A stretch of 64,000 nucleotides of DNA from an uncultured Flavobacteriaceae bacterium (lineage in GTDB: Bacteria > Bacteroidota > Bacteroidia > Flavobacteriales > Flavobacteriaceae): contig CAJQMT010000011.1 in assembly GCA_905479475.1 (NCBI GenBank), positions 1 to 64,000 on the forward strand, read 5' to 3'. The position numbers were made by a program, and so were the translations under genes. This document shows, piece by piece, positions 54,357 through 63,827 of the stretch. The stretch's first letter is position 1. Every line of letters starts with the position of its first letter. A model generated the notes under the pieces. The model was not told the origin of the DNA and did not search any database. It saw only the letters and a program-made list of their open reading frames with translations.

Positions 54357-55265
54357 ATGAGACATTATATCAAAGAGAATTTTCGGATCAAGGATTTAGA
54401 GAATTTTTCGGGTGTAAAGGCCCATACCATTCGTATTTGGGAAAAACGTTACAATTTGCTATCACCGGAAAGAACTGACACGAATATTCGGTATTACTCG
54501 CACGAAAGTTTACAGAAATTATTGAATATTACTTTACTCTACAATAATAATTTTAAAATTTCCAAAATTGCGAAACTTTCTGAGCAAGATATGAAAGAAA
54601 CTTGCATGGGACTTATTTCTGCAAAGCAGGTGAAAAGTCGTATAATAAATACCTTTAAGATTGCGATGATGCAATTTGATACCGTACTTTTTGAAAAGAC
54701 CTACCAAGAGATTCTGCAAAAAACGAATTTTAAAGATGTTTTTGTGAATTATTTTATCCCTTTTTTGAATGAAATTGGTTTACTTTGGCAGATAGACTCG
54801 ATTTACCCCTCACATGAGCATTTTATTACTGCTTTGATCAAGCAAAAGATTCAAGTTCAGTTAGAAAAAAATCAGATGAATGAGATAAAGAAAGATGAGA
54901 CTTATGTCTTGTTTTTGCCAGATCACGAAATTCATGATTTAGGAATGCTTTATTTGAATTACGAATTATTATGTGCGGGGTATCGTGTTATTAATTTGGG
55001 ACAATGCTTGCCAATTTCGAGCTTAGAGTTGTTCCGAGACAATAAACATAAAACGATGTTTATTGCCTATTGCACAGTAGCTCCAAGTATGGAAGATATT
55101 GACGAATACACAGAAGAGCTCTATGATAAGATTATTAAAGAATCGAATTCGGAGTTGTGGATGTTAGGGAATAATACGGTTGGTATTGATAAAATGAAAT
55201 CTGTTCCATCCATTTCGATTTTTAAATCGGTTACGGAAGTATTAGAGAAAATACACGCCGCATAA
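54357..55265 (+). CDS. CarH-type MerR regulator with B12-binding domain
   Basis: A 302-residue protein: MerR helix-turn-helix (residues 8-75, VKAHTIRIWEKRYNLLSPER), a helical bundle with W144-x9-E154-H155, and a cobalamin-binding domain with E191-x-H193-x-x-G196. These are the residues that in CarH hold adenosylcobalamin, including the lower-ligand His. CarH represses carotenoid genes in the dark and lets go when light breaks the Co-C bond. Its place between photolyase and crtI fits the same job. Light response itself is inferred. Confidence 0.85.
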   Translation: MRHYIKENFRIKDLENFSGVKAHTIRIWEKRYNLLSPERTDTNIRYYSHESLQKLLNITLLYNNNFKISKIAKLSEQDMKETCMGLISAKQVKSRIINTFKIAMMQFDTVLFEKTYQEILQKTNFKDVFVNYFIPFLNEIGLLWQIDSIYPSHEHFITALIKQKIQVQLEKNQMNEIKKDETYVLFLPDHEIHDLGMLYLNYELLCAGYRVINLGQCLPISSLELFRDNKHKTMFIAYCTVAPSMEDIDEYTEELYDKIIKESNSELWMLGNNTVGIDKMKSVPSISIFKSVTEVLEKIHAA

Positions 55266-55275
55266 AAATAGATAC

Positions 55276-56739
55276 ATGAGTTTAAAAAATACAATTATTA
55301 TTGGCGCAGGGTTTTCCTCTTTGTCTGCAGCATGTTATTTGGCAAAAGAAGGAAATCGTGTAACAGTATTAGAAAAAAACGAAAATATTGGAGGACGAGC
55401 CTCTCAGTATGTGAGGGATGGATTTACCTTTGATATGGGACCATCATGGTATTGGATGCCTGGGGTTTTTGAGAAATTTTTTGCAGATTTTGGAAAAAAG
55501 CCTTCAGACTATTATCATTTGGAGAAACTAAGTCCTGCTTACAGTGTTTATTTTGGAGAAAACGATTTTTTTACTGTGGAAGACACTCTAGACAAAATCT
55601 ATTCGGCTTTTGAAAAAGAAGAAACGGGAAGTTCTAAAAAATTAGAGAAATTTGTGAATCGCGCTCGGAAAAATTATGAAATAGCTATCGACGATCTTGT
55701 TTACAATCCGGGAGTTTCTCCTATGGAACTTGTATCTACAAAGACAGTTGCCAATCTACATCAGTTTTTTAGTACCATATCGAGAGATGTGCGAAGTGCT
55801 TTTAAAAACCCAAGACTGATTGCAATATTGGAATTTCCAGTTCTTTTTTTGGGGGCGAAACCATCAAAAACCCCTTCATTTTATAGCTTTATGAATTATG
55901 CTGATTTTGGATTGGGAACTTGGCATCCAAAAGGAGGGATGTACAGTGTTGTCAATGCGATGATCGATTTGGCCTCTTCACTCGGAGTGGAGTTCAAGAC
56001 CAATGCTGCTGTAGACGAAATAGTTGTAGAAAATGGAAAGGCAAAAGGAGTACAGGTAAATGGAGGTTTTACGAAGGCCGACATTGTGCTTTCTGGTGCA
56101 GATTACCATCATACAGAAACTCTTTTACCAAAAGCCTACCGACAGTATTCGGAGTCTTATTGGGACAAAAAAGTTTTTGCACCATCATCCTTGTTGTTTT
56201 ACGTGGGGTTTGACAAAAAAATAAAAAATGTCCAACATCATACACTTTTCTTTGATGTTGATTTTGAAGCACATTCGGAAGCAATTTACGATGATCCGAA
56301 ATGGCCTAAAGACCCCTTGTTTTATGCTAATTTCCCAAGTATTACAGATGCAACTTTTGCACCAGAAGGTAAAGAAGCTGGATTTTTTCTTGTACCTTTA
56401 GCTCCAAACCTTAAAGATTCTGAGGTATTGAGAGAAGATTATTTCAAAAAAATCATAGATCGTTTTGAAACATTGACGAATCAAAAAGTGAGTGATGCTG
56501 TTCTTTTCAAAGAAAGTTTTTGTGTAAATGATTTTAAGGATCGATACAATTCTTACAAAGGAAATGCATATGGAATGGCAAATACACTTTTACAAACTGC
56601 TTTTCTTCGACCTAAATTAAAAAGTAAAAAAGTAGAAGGACTCTATTTTACAGGGCAGTTAACTGTTCCTGGTCCCGGAGTCCCTCCATCATTGATATCT
56701 GGAAAGTTAGTCTCTGATTTGATAGATCAAAATAAATAA
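55276..56739 (+). CDS. crtI: Phytoene desaturase
   Basis: A 487-residue FAD oxidoreductase that converts phytoene to lycopene. The dinucleotide-binding motif IIGAGFSSLSAACYLAKEG is at the start, with GGRASQYVRDGFTFDMGP; the C-terminal signature GLYFTGQLTVPGPGVPPSLI is present. It follows the regulator by ten bases and precedes crtB by twelve. Bacteroidota-type CrtI normally makes four desaturations to all-trans-lycopene. Confidence 0.95.
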   Translation: MSLKNTIIIGAGFSSLSAACYLAKEGNRVTVLEKNENIGGRASQYVRDGFTFDMGPSWYWMPGVFEKFFADFGKKPSDYYHLEKLSPAYSVYFGENDFFTVEDTLDKIYSAFEKEETGSSKKLEKFVNRARKNYEIAIDDLVYNPGVSPMELVSTKTVANLHQFFSTISRDVRSAFKNPRLIAILEFPVLFLGAKPSKTPSFYSFMNYADFGLGTWHPKGGMYSVVNAMIDLASSLGVEFKTNAAVDEIVVENGKAKGVQVNGGFTKADIVLSGADYHHTETLLPKAYRQYSESYWDKKVFAPSSLLFYVGFDKKIKNVQHHTLFFDVDFEAHSEAIYDDPKWPKDPLFYANFPSITDATFAPEGKEAGFFLVPLAPNLKDSEVLREDYFKKIIDRFETLTNQKVSDAVLFKESFCVNDFKDRYNSYKGNAYGMANTLLQTAFLRPKLKSKKVEGLYFTGQLTVPGPGVPPSLISGKLVSDLIDQNK

Positions 56740-56751
56740 AACCCCTACGAT

Positions 56752-57591
56752 ATGAAAGCTATTTTTGATACGGTGTCTCACAAGACGTCAAAATTGGTGA
56801 CCAATGAGTACAGTACTTCTTTTTCGTTGGCAACGAAAATGCTAGGAAAATCAATACGTCAAGACATTTATAACATTTATGGCTTTGTAAGATTTGCGGA
56901 TGAAATCGTAGATTCTTTCCATGATTACGATAAGAAGTTTTTATTTCAAGATTTTGAAAAACAATTATCGGATGCATTGGTCAATAAATTGAGTTTGAAT
57001 CCTATTTTAAACGCATTTCAAGAAACGGTACATCGTTATGATATTAACAGAGAGAATATTGAGGCGTTTATGAAAAGTATGAATCAAGATTTGACGAAAA
57101 AGGAATATACAACACAAAAGGAGTACGAAGATTATATTTATGGTTCTGCTGATGTTGTTGGTTTGATGTGTCTTCAAGTTCTTGTCAAAGGTGATAAAAA
57201 GAAATACAATGAATTGAAAGGTGCTGCTATGAAACTAGGTTCTGCTTTTCAAAAAGTAAATTTCTTGAGAGATTTAAAGGAAGATTTTGAGAATCTTGAC
57301 AGAAGTTATTTCCCGAACGCGGACTTGGAATCCTTGGATGAATACTCAAAAAATGAAATTATTAAGGAAATAGAAAATGATTTTAGAGAAGGGTATATCG
57401 GTATTCAAAGTTTGCCTATTGAAGGGAAGTTAGGAGTTTTTACTGCTTACAGATACTACAAACAGCTTTTGTTTAAAATCAAAAAGACACCTGCGCCAAA
57501 AATAAAATCAACACGGATTCGAATTTCCAATTCGAAAAAAATTGAGCTTTTGACTAGAAGCTATGTAAAATATCAATTAAACTTATTGTAA
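56752..57591 (+). CDS. crtB: Phytoene synthase
   Basis: A 279-residue enzyme condensing two geranylgeranyl diphosphates into phytoene. The first Asp-rich motif is in FADEIVDSF (about residue 48), the second in FLRDLKEDFENLDRSYFPN (about residue 175). Length and both magnesium sites are normal. It follows crtI and abuts crtZ by two bases. Confidence 0.96.
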   Translation: MKAIFDTVSHKTSKLVTNEYSTSFSLATKMLGKSIRQDIYNIYGFVRFADEIVDSFHDYDKKFLFQDFEKQLSDALVNKLSLNPILNAFQETVHRYDINRENIEAFMKSMNQDLTKKEYTTQKEYEDYIYGSADVVGLMCLQVLVKGDKKKYNELKGAAMKLGSAFQKVNFLRDLKEDFENLDRSYFPNADLESLDEYSKNEIIKEIENDFREGYIGIQSLPIEGKLGVFTAYRYYKQLLFKIKKTPAPKIKSTRIRISNSKKIELLTRSYVKYQLNLL

Positions 57592-57593
57592 CG

Positions 57594-58046
57594 ATGATAG
57601 GAATTCATACACTCGTTTTTTTAACTGCTTTTAGCGTCATGGAATTCATGGCATGGTTTACACATAAATATGTGATGCATGGATTTCTATGGTCTTTGCA
57701 CAAGGATCACCACCATAAGGATCACGATTCATGGTTTGAAAGAAATGATGTGTTTTTTATCTTTTATGCCGTTATTAGTATAGGTTGTGTGTTGTTGTGG
57801 AATTACCAAATTTTCCAATTTGGATTGGCTATAGGTTTGGGTATTTTTGCTTACGGTTTGACGTATTTTTTAGTACACGATATTTTTATCCATCAAAGGT
57901 TTCGATGGTTTAAGAAAACAGACTCGATTTATGCAAAGTCTTTGAGACGGGCTCATAAAATTCATCACAAACATCTAGGAAAAAAAGACGGTGAATGTTA
58001 TGGAATGTTGTTGTTTCCTTACAAATATTACCAGCAATCCAAATAG
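57594..58046 (+). CDS. crtZ: Beta-carotene hydroxylase
   Basis: A 150-residue di-iron membrane hydroxylase that makes zeaxanthin from beta-carotene. Histidine clusters HKYVMHGFLWSLHKDHHH, HDIFIHQRF and RAHKIHHKH form the di-iron site, with a few membrane segments between. Two bases from crtB. No crtW ketolase is present, so zeaxanthin is the expected end product. Confidence 0.95.
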   Translation: MIGIHTLVFLTAFSVMEFMAWFTHKYVMHGFLWSLHKDHHHKDHDSWFERNDVFFIFYAVISIGCVLLWNYQIFQFGLAIGLGIFAYGLTYFLVHDIFIHQRFRWFKKTDSIYAKSLRRAHKIHHKHLGKKDGECYGMLLFPYKYYQQSK

Positions 58047-58054
58047 AAATTAGT

Positions 58055-58759
58055 ATGAATTACCTATACATACTTCTAGATTTGGGAACGATTTCTGTCC
58101 CACTTATTGCAAGCTTTCATCCCCGTTTGAAATTTTATAAAAAGTGGAAGTCCTTGTTTTTATCTATAGGAATTATAGGTGCTTTTTTTATTGTTTGGGA
58201 TGTTTGGTTTACTCAAATGGAATATTGGGGGTTCAATCCAGATTATTTATTGGGATTTTCGATAGCAAATTTACCCATTGAAGAATGGTTGTTTTTTATT
58301 TGTGTGCCCTATGCTTGCGTGTTTACATATGATGCGGTTCTTGTTTTAAAGCCTTCACTAGATTACTCCAACAAGCTATTTTACAGGATTACTTTTTTTT
58401 CTACCGCTTTGGCTTCTTTACTTTTTGTTTTGAATTATGACAAATGGTATACTTTTGTCAATTTTTTAACCTTGTCGGCTGTACTTGTTGTGGGGTATTG
58501 GAAGTTCCCTTTAGTACTCAAAAGATTTTATCCAATTTTTTGTCTCATTTTAGTACCATTTTTAATCGTAAATGGCGTGCTTACAGGAAGTATGATTGAA
58601 AGTCAGGTTGTGTGGTACGATGATATGGAAAATTTAGGAATTCGTTTCTTTACAATCCCTATTGAAGATTTCGGATATGCCTTTTCTTTGATTTTTTCTA
58701 ATTTGATACTTTTACACTTTTTTGAAGAAAAAAGGCTTCTTAAAAAAGAAGCCTTATAG
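58055..58759 (+). CDS. crtYcd: Lycopene beta-cyclase, CrtYcd type
   Basis: A 234-residue membrane protein with about seven segments that fuses the CrtYc and CrtYd halves. Each half has a PxE(E/D) core, PIEEWLFF near residue 79 and PIEDFGYAF near 208, as needed for cyclising both ends of lycopene. Eight bases after crtZ. The C-terminal codons also form a palindrome that terminates the opposing gene. Confidence 0.88.
   Translation: MNYLYILLDLGTISVPLIASFHPRLKFYKKWKSLFLSIGIIGAFFIVWDVWFTQMEYWGFNPDYLLGFSIANLPIEEWLFFICVPYACVFTYDAVLVLKPSLDYSNKLFYRITFFSTALASLLFVLNYDKWYTFVNFLTLSAVLVVGYWKFPLVLKRFYPIFCLILVPFLIVNGVLTGSMIESQVVWYDDMENLGIRFFTIPIEDFGYAFSLIFSNLILLHFFEEKRLLKKEAL
58732..58755 (-). terminator. 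Terminator for the YceI gene, inside the crtYcd coding end
   Basis: AAGGCTTCTT and AAGAAGCCTT pair around four bases. On the minus strand it is followed by TTTTTT, 11 bases past the YceI stop; on the plus strand there is no T run. The palindrome encodes the last residues of crtYcd. Confidence 0.75.
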
Positions 58760-58766
58760 CTGTTGT

Positions 58767-59372
58767 TTATTTTTTGAAATACACATCGATCTCAATCGCT
58801 GCTTCATCCCAGGTCTTACTAACTCCATCAGGTCCAGTATGTAGCAATTCACAAGCCTTGTGAATCGATTCAAGTGCAGGGAGCGCCCAATCACTAATCT
58901 TCATAACAGTGCTCATTTGGATGTGCTGATTGGTAAGTACGTATGAAAAAGGCAACTCTTTTGTGGTGTTATTCATAGTAAGCGAAACTAGTCCAGATGT
59001 TTCGTCATTGAGTCGTATTCTACCTGAAATGAGCTCGGTGTTCTTCATAACTCCGAAGAACAAGTTTTTAATTTTATAGTCTCTGCTTGAATTGTTTGAG
59101 AATACACTGCTTACAGGAATTGAAAATTCTGCTTCATCCAAGGCTTCAGAAATTGTGTTTCCGGAATGATTGTTCGTAATATTAAAAAAAGTAAATTTTC
59201 CTGCTACGGCAACCTTGTTAGTTGTTTTGTAAGCCGTCCAATTGATGGCAGTTCTATTGGTGTCTATTGTATATCCTGTATTGGCATTTTCTTTTTTCTT
59301 TTCGTCCGTTTTACAAGAACTTGTTGCTACGATTAGTATCGACAGAAAAATAGTATTGATTAGAGTCTTCAT
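58767..59372 (-). CDS. YceI-family lipoprotein
   Basis: A 201-residue lipoprotein (lipobox ATSSC) with the YceI lipocalin-like fold: YTIDTNRTAINWTAYKTT start, central SVFSNNSSRDYKIKNLFF and SLTMNNTTKELPFSY. Family members bind isoprenoids such as polyprenyl-diphosphates or quinones. It lies across the carotenoid operon terminus, with its stop seven bases away, and could handle prenyl compounds, but that is speculation. It is an envelope protein. Confidence 0.85.
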   Translation of the reverse strand: MKTLINTIFLSILIVATSSCKTDEKKKENANTGYTIDTNRTAINWTAYKTTNKVAVAGKFTFFNITNNHSGNTISEALDEAEFSIPVSSVFSNNSSRDYKIKNLFFGVMKNTELISGRIRLNDETSGLVSLTMNNTTKELPFSYVLTNQHIQMSTVMKISDWALPALESIHKACELLHTGPDGVSKTWDEAAIEIDVYFKK

Positions 59373-59437
59373 AAAAAAGGTTTAAAAAGTGGTGTTAATA
59401 AATATTTCAGGTATAAAAAAAAACGTGTGTTCTCTGC

Positions 59438-59695
59438 TTATTTGCAATAGGTGTTTACAAGCTCAATGTATTTTATTTTAGCTTCTTCTGATGAAATTCC
59501 TTTGAGTTGCATCCAAGCATTAAATTTAAAGGCATTGCGCACATCAAAATTTGCATTGAAAGAGAAATTGTCCCCTGCTGTCGCCTGTTTGTAATAGGCG
59601 TAAAACTGCAACATGATGTCTTGTGGCAATTTATCCTCCATCTTAGAAGCTATCGAGAACGCTTTTTTAAAGTCTTGATCTAACTTTGAATCCAT
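59438..59695 (-). CDS. Acyl-CoA-binding protein
   Basis: An 85-residue ACBP-domain protein: FYAYYKQATAGDN matches the acyl-CoA pocket, with FNAWMQLKGISSEEA after it. ACBPs store and deliver long-chain acyl-CoA and are mainly eukaryotic, with scattered bacterial examples. It closes the lipid gene run psd-ACBP, nine bases after psd, which suits a membrane-lipid role. Confidence 0.92.
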   Translation of the reverse strand: MDSKLDQDFKKAFSIASKMEDKLPQDIMLQFYAYYKQATAGDNFSFNANFDVRNAFKFNAWMQLKGISSEEAKIKYIELVNTYCK

Positions 59696-59704
59696 TTAAA
59701 TTCT

Positions 59705-60358
59705 TTATTTTAAGGAAGCAATAATATCTTGTGCTCCTTTTACTTTTTGATTTAGGGTGACATTAATTTTGCTGTCCAAAGGTAAAAATAAATCTACTCT
59801 TGAACCAAACTTTATAAATCCTGCATCAGAACCTTGCTCGACGATCATACCCTCCCTGGCATAATTGACTATTCGTTTGGCCAAAGCTCCGGCGATTTGA
59901 CGGTATAAGATTTCTCCAAAAGATTTATTTTCAATGACTACGGTTGTGCGTTCGTTTTCTTCAGAAGATTTAGGGTGCCAAGCAACTAGGAACTTGCCTG
60001 GGTGGTACTTGCTAAAATTTATTTTACCTGCCAATGCGTATCTTGTTACGTGTACATTGATAGGTGACATAAAAATAGATATTTGGAGCCGTTTGTCCTT
60101 AAAATATTCTTTTTCGTATACCTCTTCTATAACTACCACTTTTCCGTCTACCGGAGACACAACATGTTCATTACTGAACTTGGTTTTTCGTTTTGGATTC
60201 CTGAAAAACTGTAGTACAATCACAATAAAAAATAGCAGAATTGCATAAAGCGCAATTTGCAAAAATATATTTGTGATGTATTTGTCTGTAGCAAATAATC
60301 CTAATGTTGTGATAAAAAGCGTGGCGCCAATAATCTTAAATCCTTCTTTATGAAACAT
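59705..60358 (-). CDS. psd: Phosphatidylserine decarboxylase-family protein
   Basis: A 217-residue short Psd (archaetidylserine/PS type). It makes phosphatidylethanolamine from phosphatidylserine after self-cleavage at Gly-Ser; that pair is G185-S186 in KFGSRVDLFLP near the C-terminus. VVSPVDGKVV and MSPINVHVTRY are family motifs, and two membrane segments precede them. The gene overlaps cdsA by 11 bases. Bacteroidota rely on PE as main phospholipid. Confidence 0.93.
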   Translation of the reverse strand: MFHKEGFKIIGATLFITTLGLFATDKYITNIFLQIALYAILLFFIVIVLQFFRNPKRKTKFSNEHVVSPVDGKVVVIEEVYEKEYFKDKRLQISIFMSPINVHVTRYALAGKINFSKYHPGKFLVAWHPKSSEENERTTVVIENKSFGEILYRQIAGALAKRIVNYAREGMIVEQGSDAGFIKFGSRVDLFLPLDSKINVTLNQKVKGAQDIIASLK

Positions 60359-61154
60359 ATGTGTTTATAATTTTTAAATAAATAAAAACGATTGGAGCTA
60401 CAAAAATAATGCTGTCCAAGCGATCAATAATTCCTCCGTGGCCAGGAATGATGTTTCCAGTATCTTTTACTCCTGTAATTCTTTTAAACAGTGAAGCGAT
60501 GAGATCGCCCAACACTCCAAAAACACTAACGATTAGTGCCATTCCTATCCATTCGATAATTGGCAATACAGGAAAATAAATGGTGATGAGATAGGCAACT
60601 CCTAACGTAGCGATTGTACCCCCTACAAAACCTTCAATTGTTTTTTTCGGTGAAATACGCTCGTGTAACTTGTTTTTACCAATCGTAATTCCAGTTAAAT
60701 AAGCAAAGCTGTCGTTTGACCAAATGAGCAGGAGCAAACCAACAATGAGGCTGTTTTCGTAATTTCCGGTCACAAAAGGAATTTGCACAATGAATAAAAA
60801 AGGAATACAGGCATAGACAAGAACTAAAAATGCATGTCCCAATACTTGAATGGCATTTTGTTTTTTAGAAAACAGCTCTTGTAGAAATAAAAATAGTACA
60901 GAAAGAACCGTCGCAGTTTCTAATAAAGTCATGTAAAATATGGGAAAAACTTTACTGTAAATAGCAAATAGGAGCGAAGCTGTAATGTAAACTCCCCTTT
61001 TTTTTAAGCCGAGCATTTTTGACATTTCAAAAATAGCAATTAGCATGAAGAAAAAGAAGGCTAAAATAAAACTATTTGAACTATATAAAATAGTAAAAAG
61101 CAGAAAGGCGACAAATACAAAACCTGCGATAGCCCTAGTAAGCATATTGTTCAT
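60348..61154 (-). CDS. cdsA: Phosphatidate cytidylyltransferase
   Basis: A 268-residue membrane enzyme that makes CDP-diacylglycerol for all phospholipids. About eight hydrophobic segments and the signature S/K-R-x3-KD-x6-PGHGG-x3-DR-x-D, seen as ASLFKRITGVKDTGNIIPGH followed by GGIIDRLDS, near the C-terminus. It begins three bases after the LUD-protein stop and overlaps psd, so CDP-DAG and PE synthesis genes are one unit. Confidence 0.95.
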   Translation of the reverse strand: MNNMLTRAIAGFVFVAFLLFTILYSSNSFILAFFFFMLIAIFEMSKMLGLKKRGVYITASLLFAIYSKVFPIFYMTLLETATVLSVLFLFLQELFSKKQNAIQVLGHAFLVLVYACIPFLFIVQIPFVTGNYENSLIVGLLLLIWSNDSFAYLTGITIGKNKLHERISPKKTIEGFVGGTIATLGVAYLITIYFPVLPIIEWIGMALIVSVFGVLGDLIASLFKRITGVKDTGNIIPGHGGIIDRLDSIIFVAPIVFIYLKIINTYVS

Positions 61155-61157
61155 AAT

Positions 61158-61751
61158 CTATAAGTCTTCAAGGAGGAGCAAATATAAGTTTTTTGTATTA
61201 CTGTTGTTTGCGGACAAGTAGTTTTCTTCATCATTTTCTTTTGTGAAGTTTTTGATTGCACAAATATTTGTTGGAATATTTTCTTTAAAATTATTTTTGA
61301 TTCCAGTCAATCCTTCTCCCATGTTTTTTACAAATTGACTCGTTCTCGCAAAGACAATAAAGTCATCTGAAAGATTGCTCAATTTCATCCCCTTTAATTG
61401 GTTGGAAGAAAATAGAATGCTCCCTGAATCGGAGATCAAGTGTTCACAGGTCGAGAAAACCGGAGTTTTAAGATTTGCACTGCTATTAATTTCAATGGAC
61501 AAACGATCTAAGTAATAAGACAAACTATGTTCATCTAGGCACGTAATGTTTTCCCATTTGTTTTCATCCAAAATCTCGATCAAATGAGAACTTGTGTCTT
61601 CAGGACTGGTTGAGTACAGAAATTTACCTCCTTTGTTTATGAAATTATGAACAAACAAATCGTCTAAAGAAAGAGTTACTTCTTGTTCTTTTATTTCGTT
61701 ATCCTCGGAGGAGTCGTCACTTTTATTAAATAATTTCTTAAAAATACTCAT
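61158..61751 (-). CDS. LUD-domain (LutC-like) protein
   Basis: A 197-residue protein with an acidic, low-complexity N-terminus (about 25 residues) and a LUD domain thereafter (FSTCEHLISDSGSILFSSNQL, DDFIVFARTSQFVKNMGEGL). LUD proteins include lactate utilisation LutC. Here it sits between ftsH and cdsA, a recurring position in Flavobacteriia, so its role is probably not lactate use; real function unknown. Confidence 0.75.
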   Translation of the reverse strand: MSIFKKLFNKSDDSSEDNEIKEQEVTLSLDDLFVHNFINKGGKFLYSTSPEDTSSHLIEILDENKWENITCLDEHSLSYYLDRLSIEINSSANLKTPVFSTCEHLISDSGSILFSSNQLKGMKLSNLSDDFIVFARTSQFVKNMGEGLTGIKNNFKENIPTNICAIKNFTKENDEENYLSANNSNTKNLYLLLLEDL

Positions 61752-61776
61752 TTGTAGTCGTTACTATTTCAAACGT

Positions 61777-63804
61777 TTATTGCTCCGTTTTGATTTCTCT
61801 CTGTTTTTTTTCCTCGGTATCAGAATTTTCAACAGTTTCTGGTTGGTCGTTTTCTCCAGAAGTATTGATTTCTGCTTCCTGAAAAGGTCTTTTTCCAAAA
61901 ATTGTTATCAAATCATCTTTAAAAATAACCTCTTTTTCAAGTAACAATTCTGCCAACTTGATCAGTTTGTCTTTGTTTTCCGTAAGGATAGAAATAGCTC
62001 TTTGGTATTGTGTTTCAATAATCTGAGAAATCTCTTCATCAATTATTTTGGCCGTTTCTTCACTGTATGGTTTTGAAAAGCTGTATTCACTTTGTCCAGA
62101 AGAATCGTAGTAGGTGATGTTTCCTATTTTTTCATTCAAACCATAGATACTTACTATTGCTTTAGCTTGGCGTGTCACCTTTTCTAAATCGTTCAATGCA
62201 CCTGTTGAAATTTTATCAAACATTATTTTTTCTGCAGCCCTACCAGCCAATGTGGCACACATTTCATCCAGCATTTGCTCGGTTTGAACAATCATTCTTT
62301 CTTCTGGCAAATACCATGCAGCACCTAAAGATTGTCCTCGCGGTACGATGGTTACTTTTACTAGAGGAGCAGCGTATTCCAACATCCAGCTAGCTGTGGC
62401 ATGTCCTGCCTCATGATAAGCAATGGTCTTTTTTTCTTTGACAGAGATGATCTTATTTTTCTTCTCCAATCCACCAACAATACGATCTACAGCATCCAGA
62501 AAGTCTTGGTTATGAATTTCAGTGTTCCCTTTTCGCGCTGCAATCAAAGCAGCTTCGTTGCAAAGATTGGCGATGTCTGCACCAGAAAATCCGGGTGTCT
62601 GTTGAGAAAGGAATTCAGCATTTACATCACTTCCCAACTTTAAAGGTTCCATATGTACATTGAAAATCGCTTTCCGCTCATTCAAGTCAGGTAAATCCAC
62701 AAAAATTTGTCTGTCAAAACGACCCGCTCGCATCAAAGCTTTGTCCAGGACATCTGCACGGTTGGTTGCTGCCAATACAATTACATTGGTGTCAGTGCCA
62801 AAACCATCCATTTCAGTCAGTAATTGATTCAATGTATTTTCTCTTTCGTCGTTTCCACCCGTCATATTGCTCTTTCCACGCGCACGACCAATGGCGTCAA
62901 TTTCATCAATAAAAATAATAGATGGTGATTTTTGTTGCGCCTGCTTGAATAGGTCACGAACACGTGAAGCACCCACACCCACAAACATTTCTACAAAGTC
63001 TGAACCAGACAAAGAAAAGAATGGCACTCCTGCCTCTCCAGCAACTGCTTTTGCCAATAAGGTTTTTCCGGTACCCGGAGATCCTACTAGTAGCGCTCCC
63101 TTTGGAATTTTACCACCTAAAGATGTATATTTTTCAGGAGTTTTTAGAAAGTCAACAATTTCTTGCACTTCTTCTTTGGCTCCTTGCAAGCCAGCAACAT
63201 CTTTGAAAGTTACTTTTACTTTTTGATCTTGATCAAATAATTTGGCTTTTGATTTGCCAATATTAAAAATTTGACCGCCACCTCCGCCAGCAGCTCCACC
63301 ACCAGACATACGCCTCATAAAAAAGATCCACAAGCCGATTAAAAAGATAAACGGAAGGTAGGATAAAATCGTGTCAAAAAAATCTGTTTGTTCTTTGTTT
63401 GCTTTGTCAAATTCTAATCCAAAATCTCTTTTTTGTTGCTCTAACTTTTTCTCAAAGTTTTGAAGGTCTCCAAACTTGTATTCAAATGCAGGAACCTTTC
63501 CTTGAAATAAACTCGGTTGGCTTTTGTACTTTTTATAAGCTACCTTCGACATTGCTTCTTCTTTCAAATAAAGCTGGGCAACATTTCTATTTACAATAAT
63601 GATCTTGTCAATGTCATTGCTCTGTAAAATAGATTCAAATTTATTTTGAGTAATTTCCTTGTTTTGAATATCACCTCCATTGTAGAACTGATAAAAAAGT
63701 AACAAAACAAAAAGTCCTCCATATATCCAATAGAAATTAAATTTCGGTTTGAAACTTGACTCTTTGAGATTTTTTTTATTTTGATTTTTATTGTTTGTCG
63801 CCAT
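61777..63804 (-). CDS. ftsH: ATP-dependent zinc metalloprotease FtsH
   Basis: A 675-residue membrane AAA+ protease. N-terminal membrane segments flank a periplasmic domain (about 20-150), then the ATPase with Walker A GSPGTGKT (about residue 238), Walker [12 protein letters not shown], second-region of homology [20 protein letters not shown], and zinc site HEAGH (about 450). It degrades misassembled membrane proteins and, in some bacteria, lipid-enzyme regulators. It follows rsfS and precedes the LUD gene. Confidence 0.97.
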   Translation of the reverse strand: MATNNKNQNKKNLKESSFKPKFNFYWIYGGLFVLLLFYQFYNGGDIQNKEITQNKFESILQSNDIDKIIIVNRNVAQLYLKEEAMSKVAYKKYKSQPSLFQGKVPAFEYKFGDLQNFEKKLEQQKRDFGLEFDKANKEQTDFFDTILSYLPFIFLIGLWIFFMRRMSGGGAAGGGGGQIFNIGKSKAKLFDQDQKVKVTFKDVAGLQGAKEEVQEIVDFLKTPEKYTSLGGKIPKGALLVGSPGTGKTLLAKAVAGEAGVPFFSLSGSDFVEMFVGVGASRVRDLFKQAQQKSPSIIFIDEIDAIGRARGKSNMTGGNDERENTLNQLLTEMDGFGTDTNVIVLAATNRADVLDKALMRAGRFDRQIFVDLPDLNERKAIFNVHMEPLKLGSDVNAEFLSQQTPGFSGADIANLCNEAALIAARKGNTEIHNQDFLDAVDRIVGGLEKKNKIISVKEKKTIAYHEAGHATASWMLEYAAPLVKVTIVPRGQSLGAAWYLPEERMIVQTEQMLDEMCATLAGRAAEKIMFDKISTGALNDLEKVTRQAKAIVSIYGLNEKIGNITYYDSSGQSEYSFSKPYSEETAKIIDEEISQIIETQYQRAISILTENKDKLIKLAELLLEKEVIFKDDLITIFGKRPFQEAEINTSGENDQPETVENSDTEEKKQREIKTEQ

Positions 63805-63827
63805 GTATTAAGCCGTTTATTTAGTGG

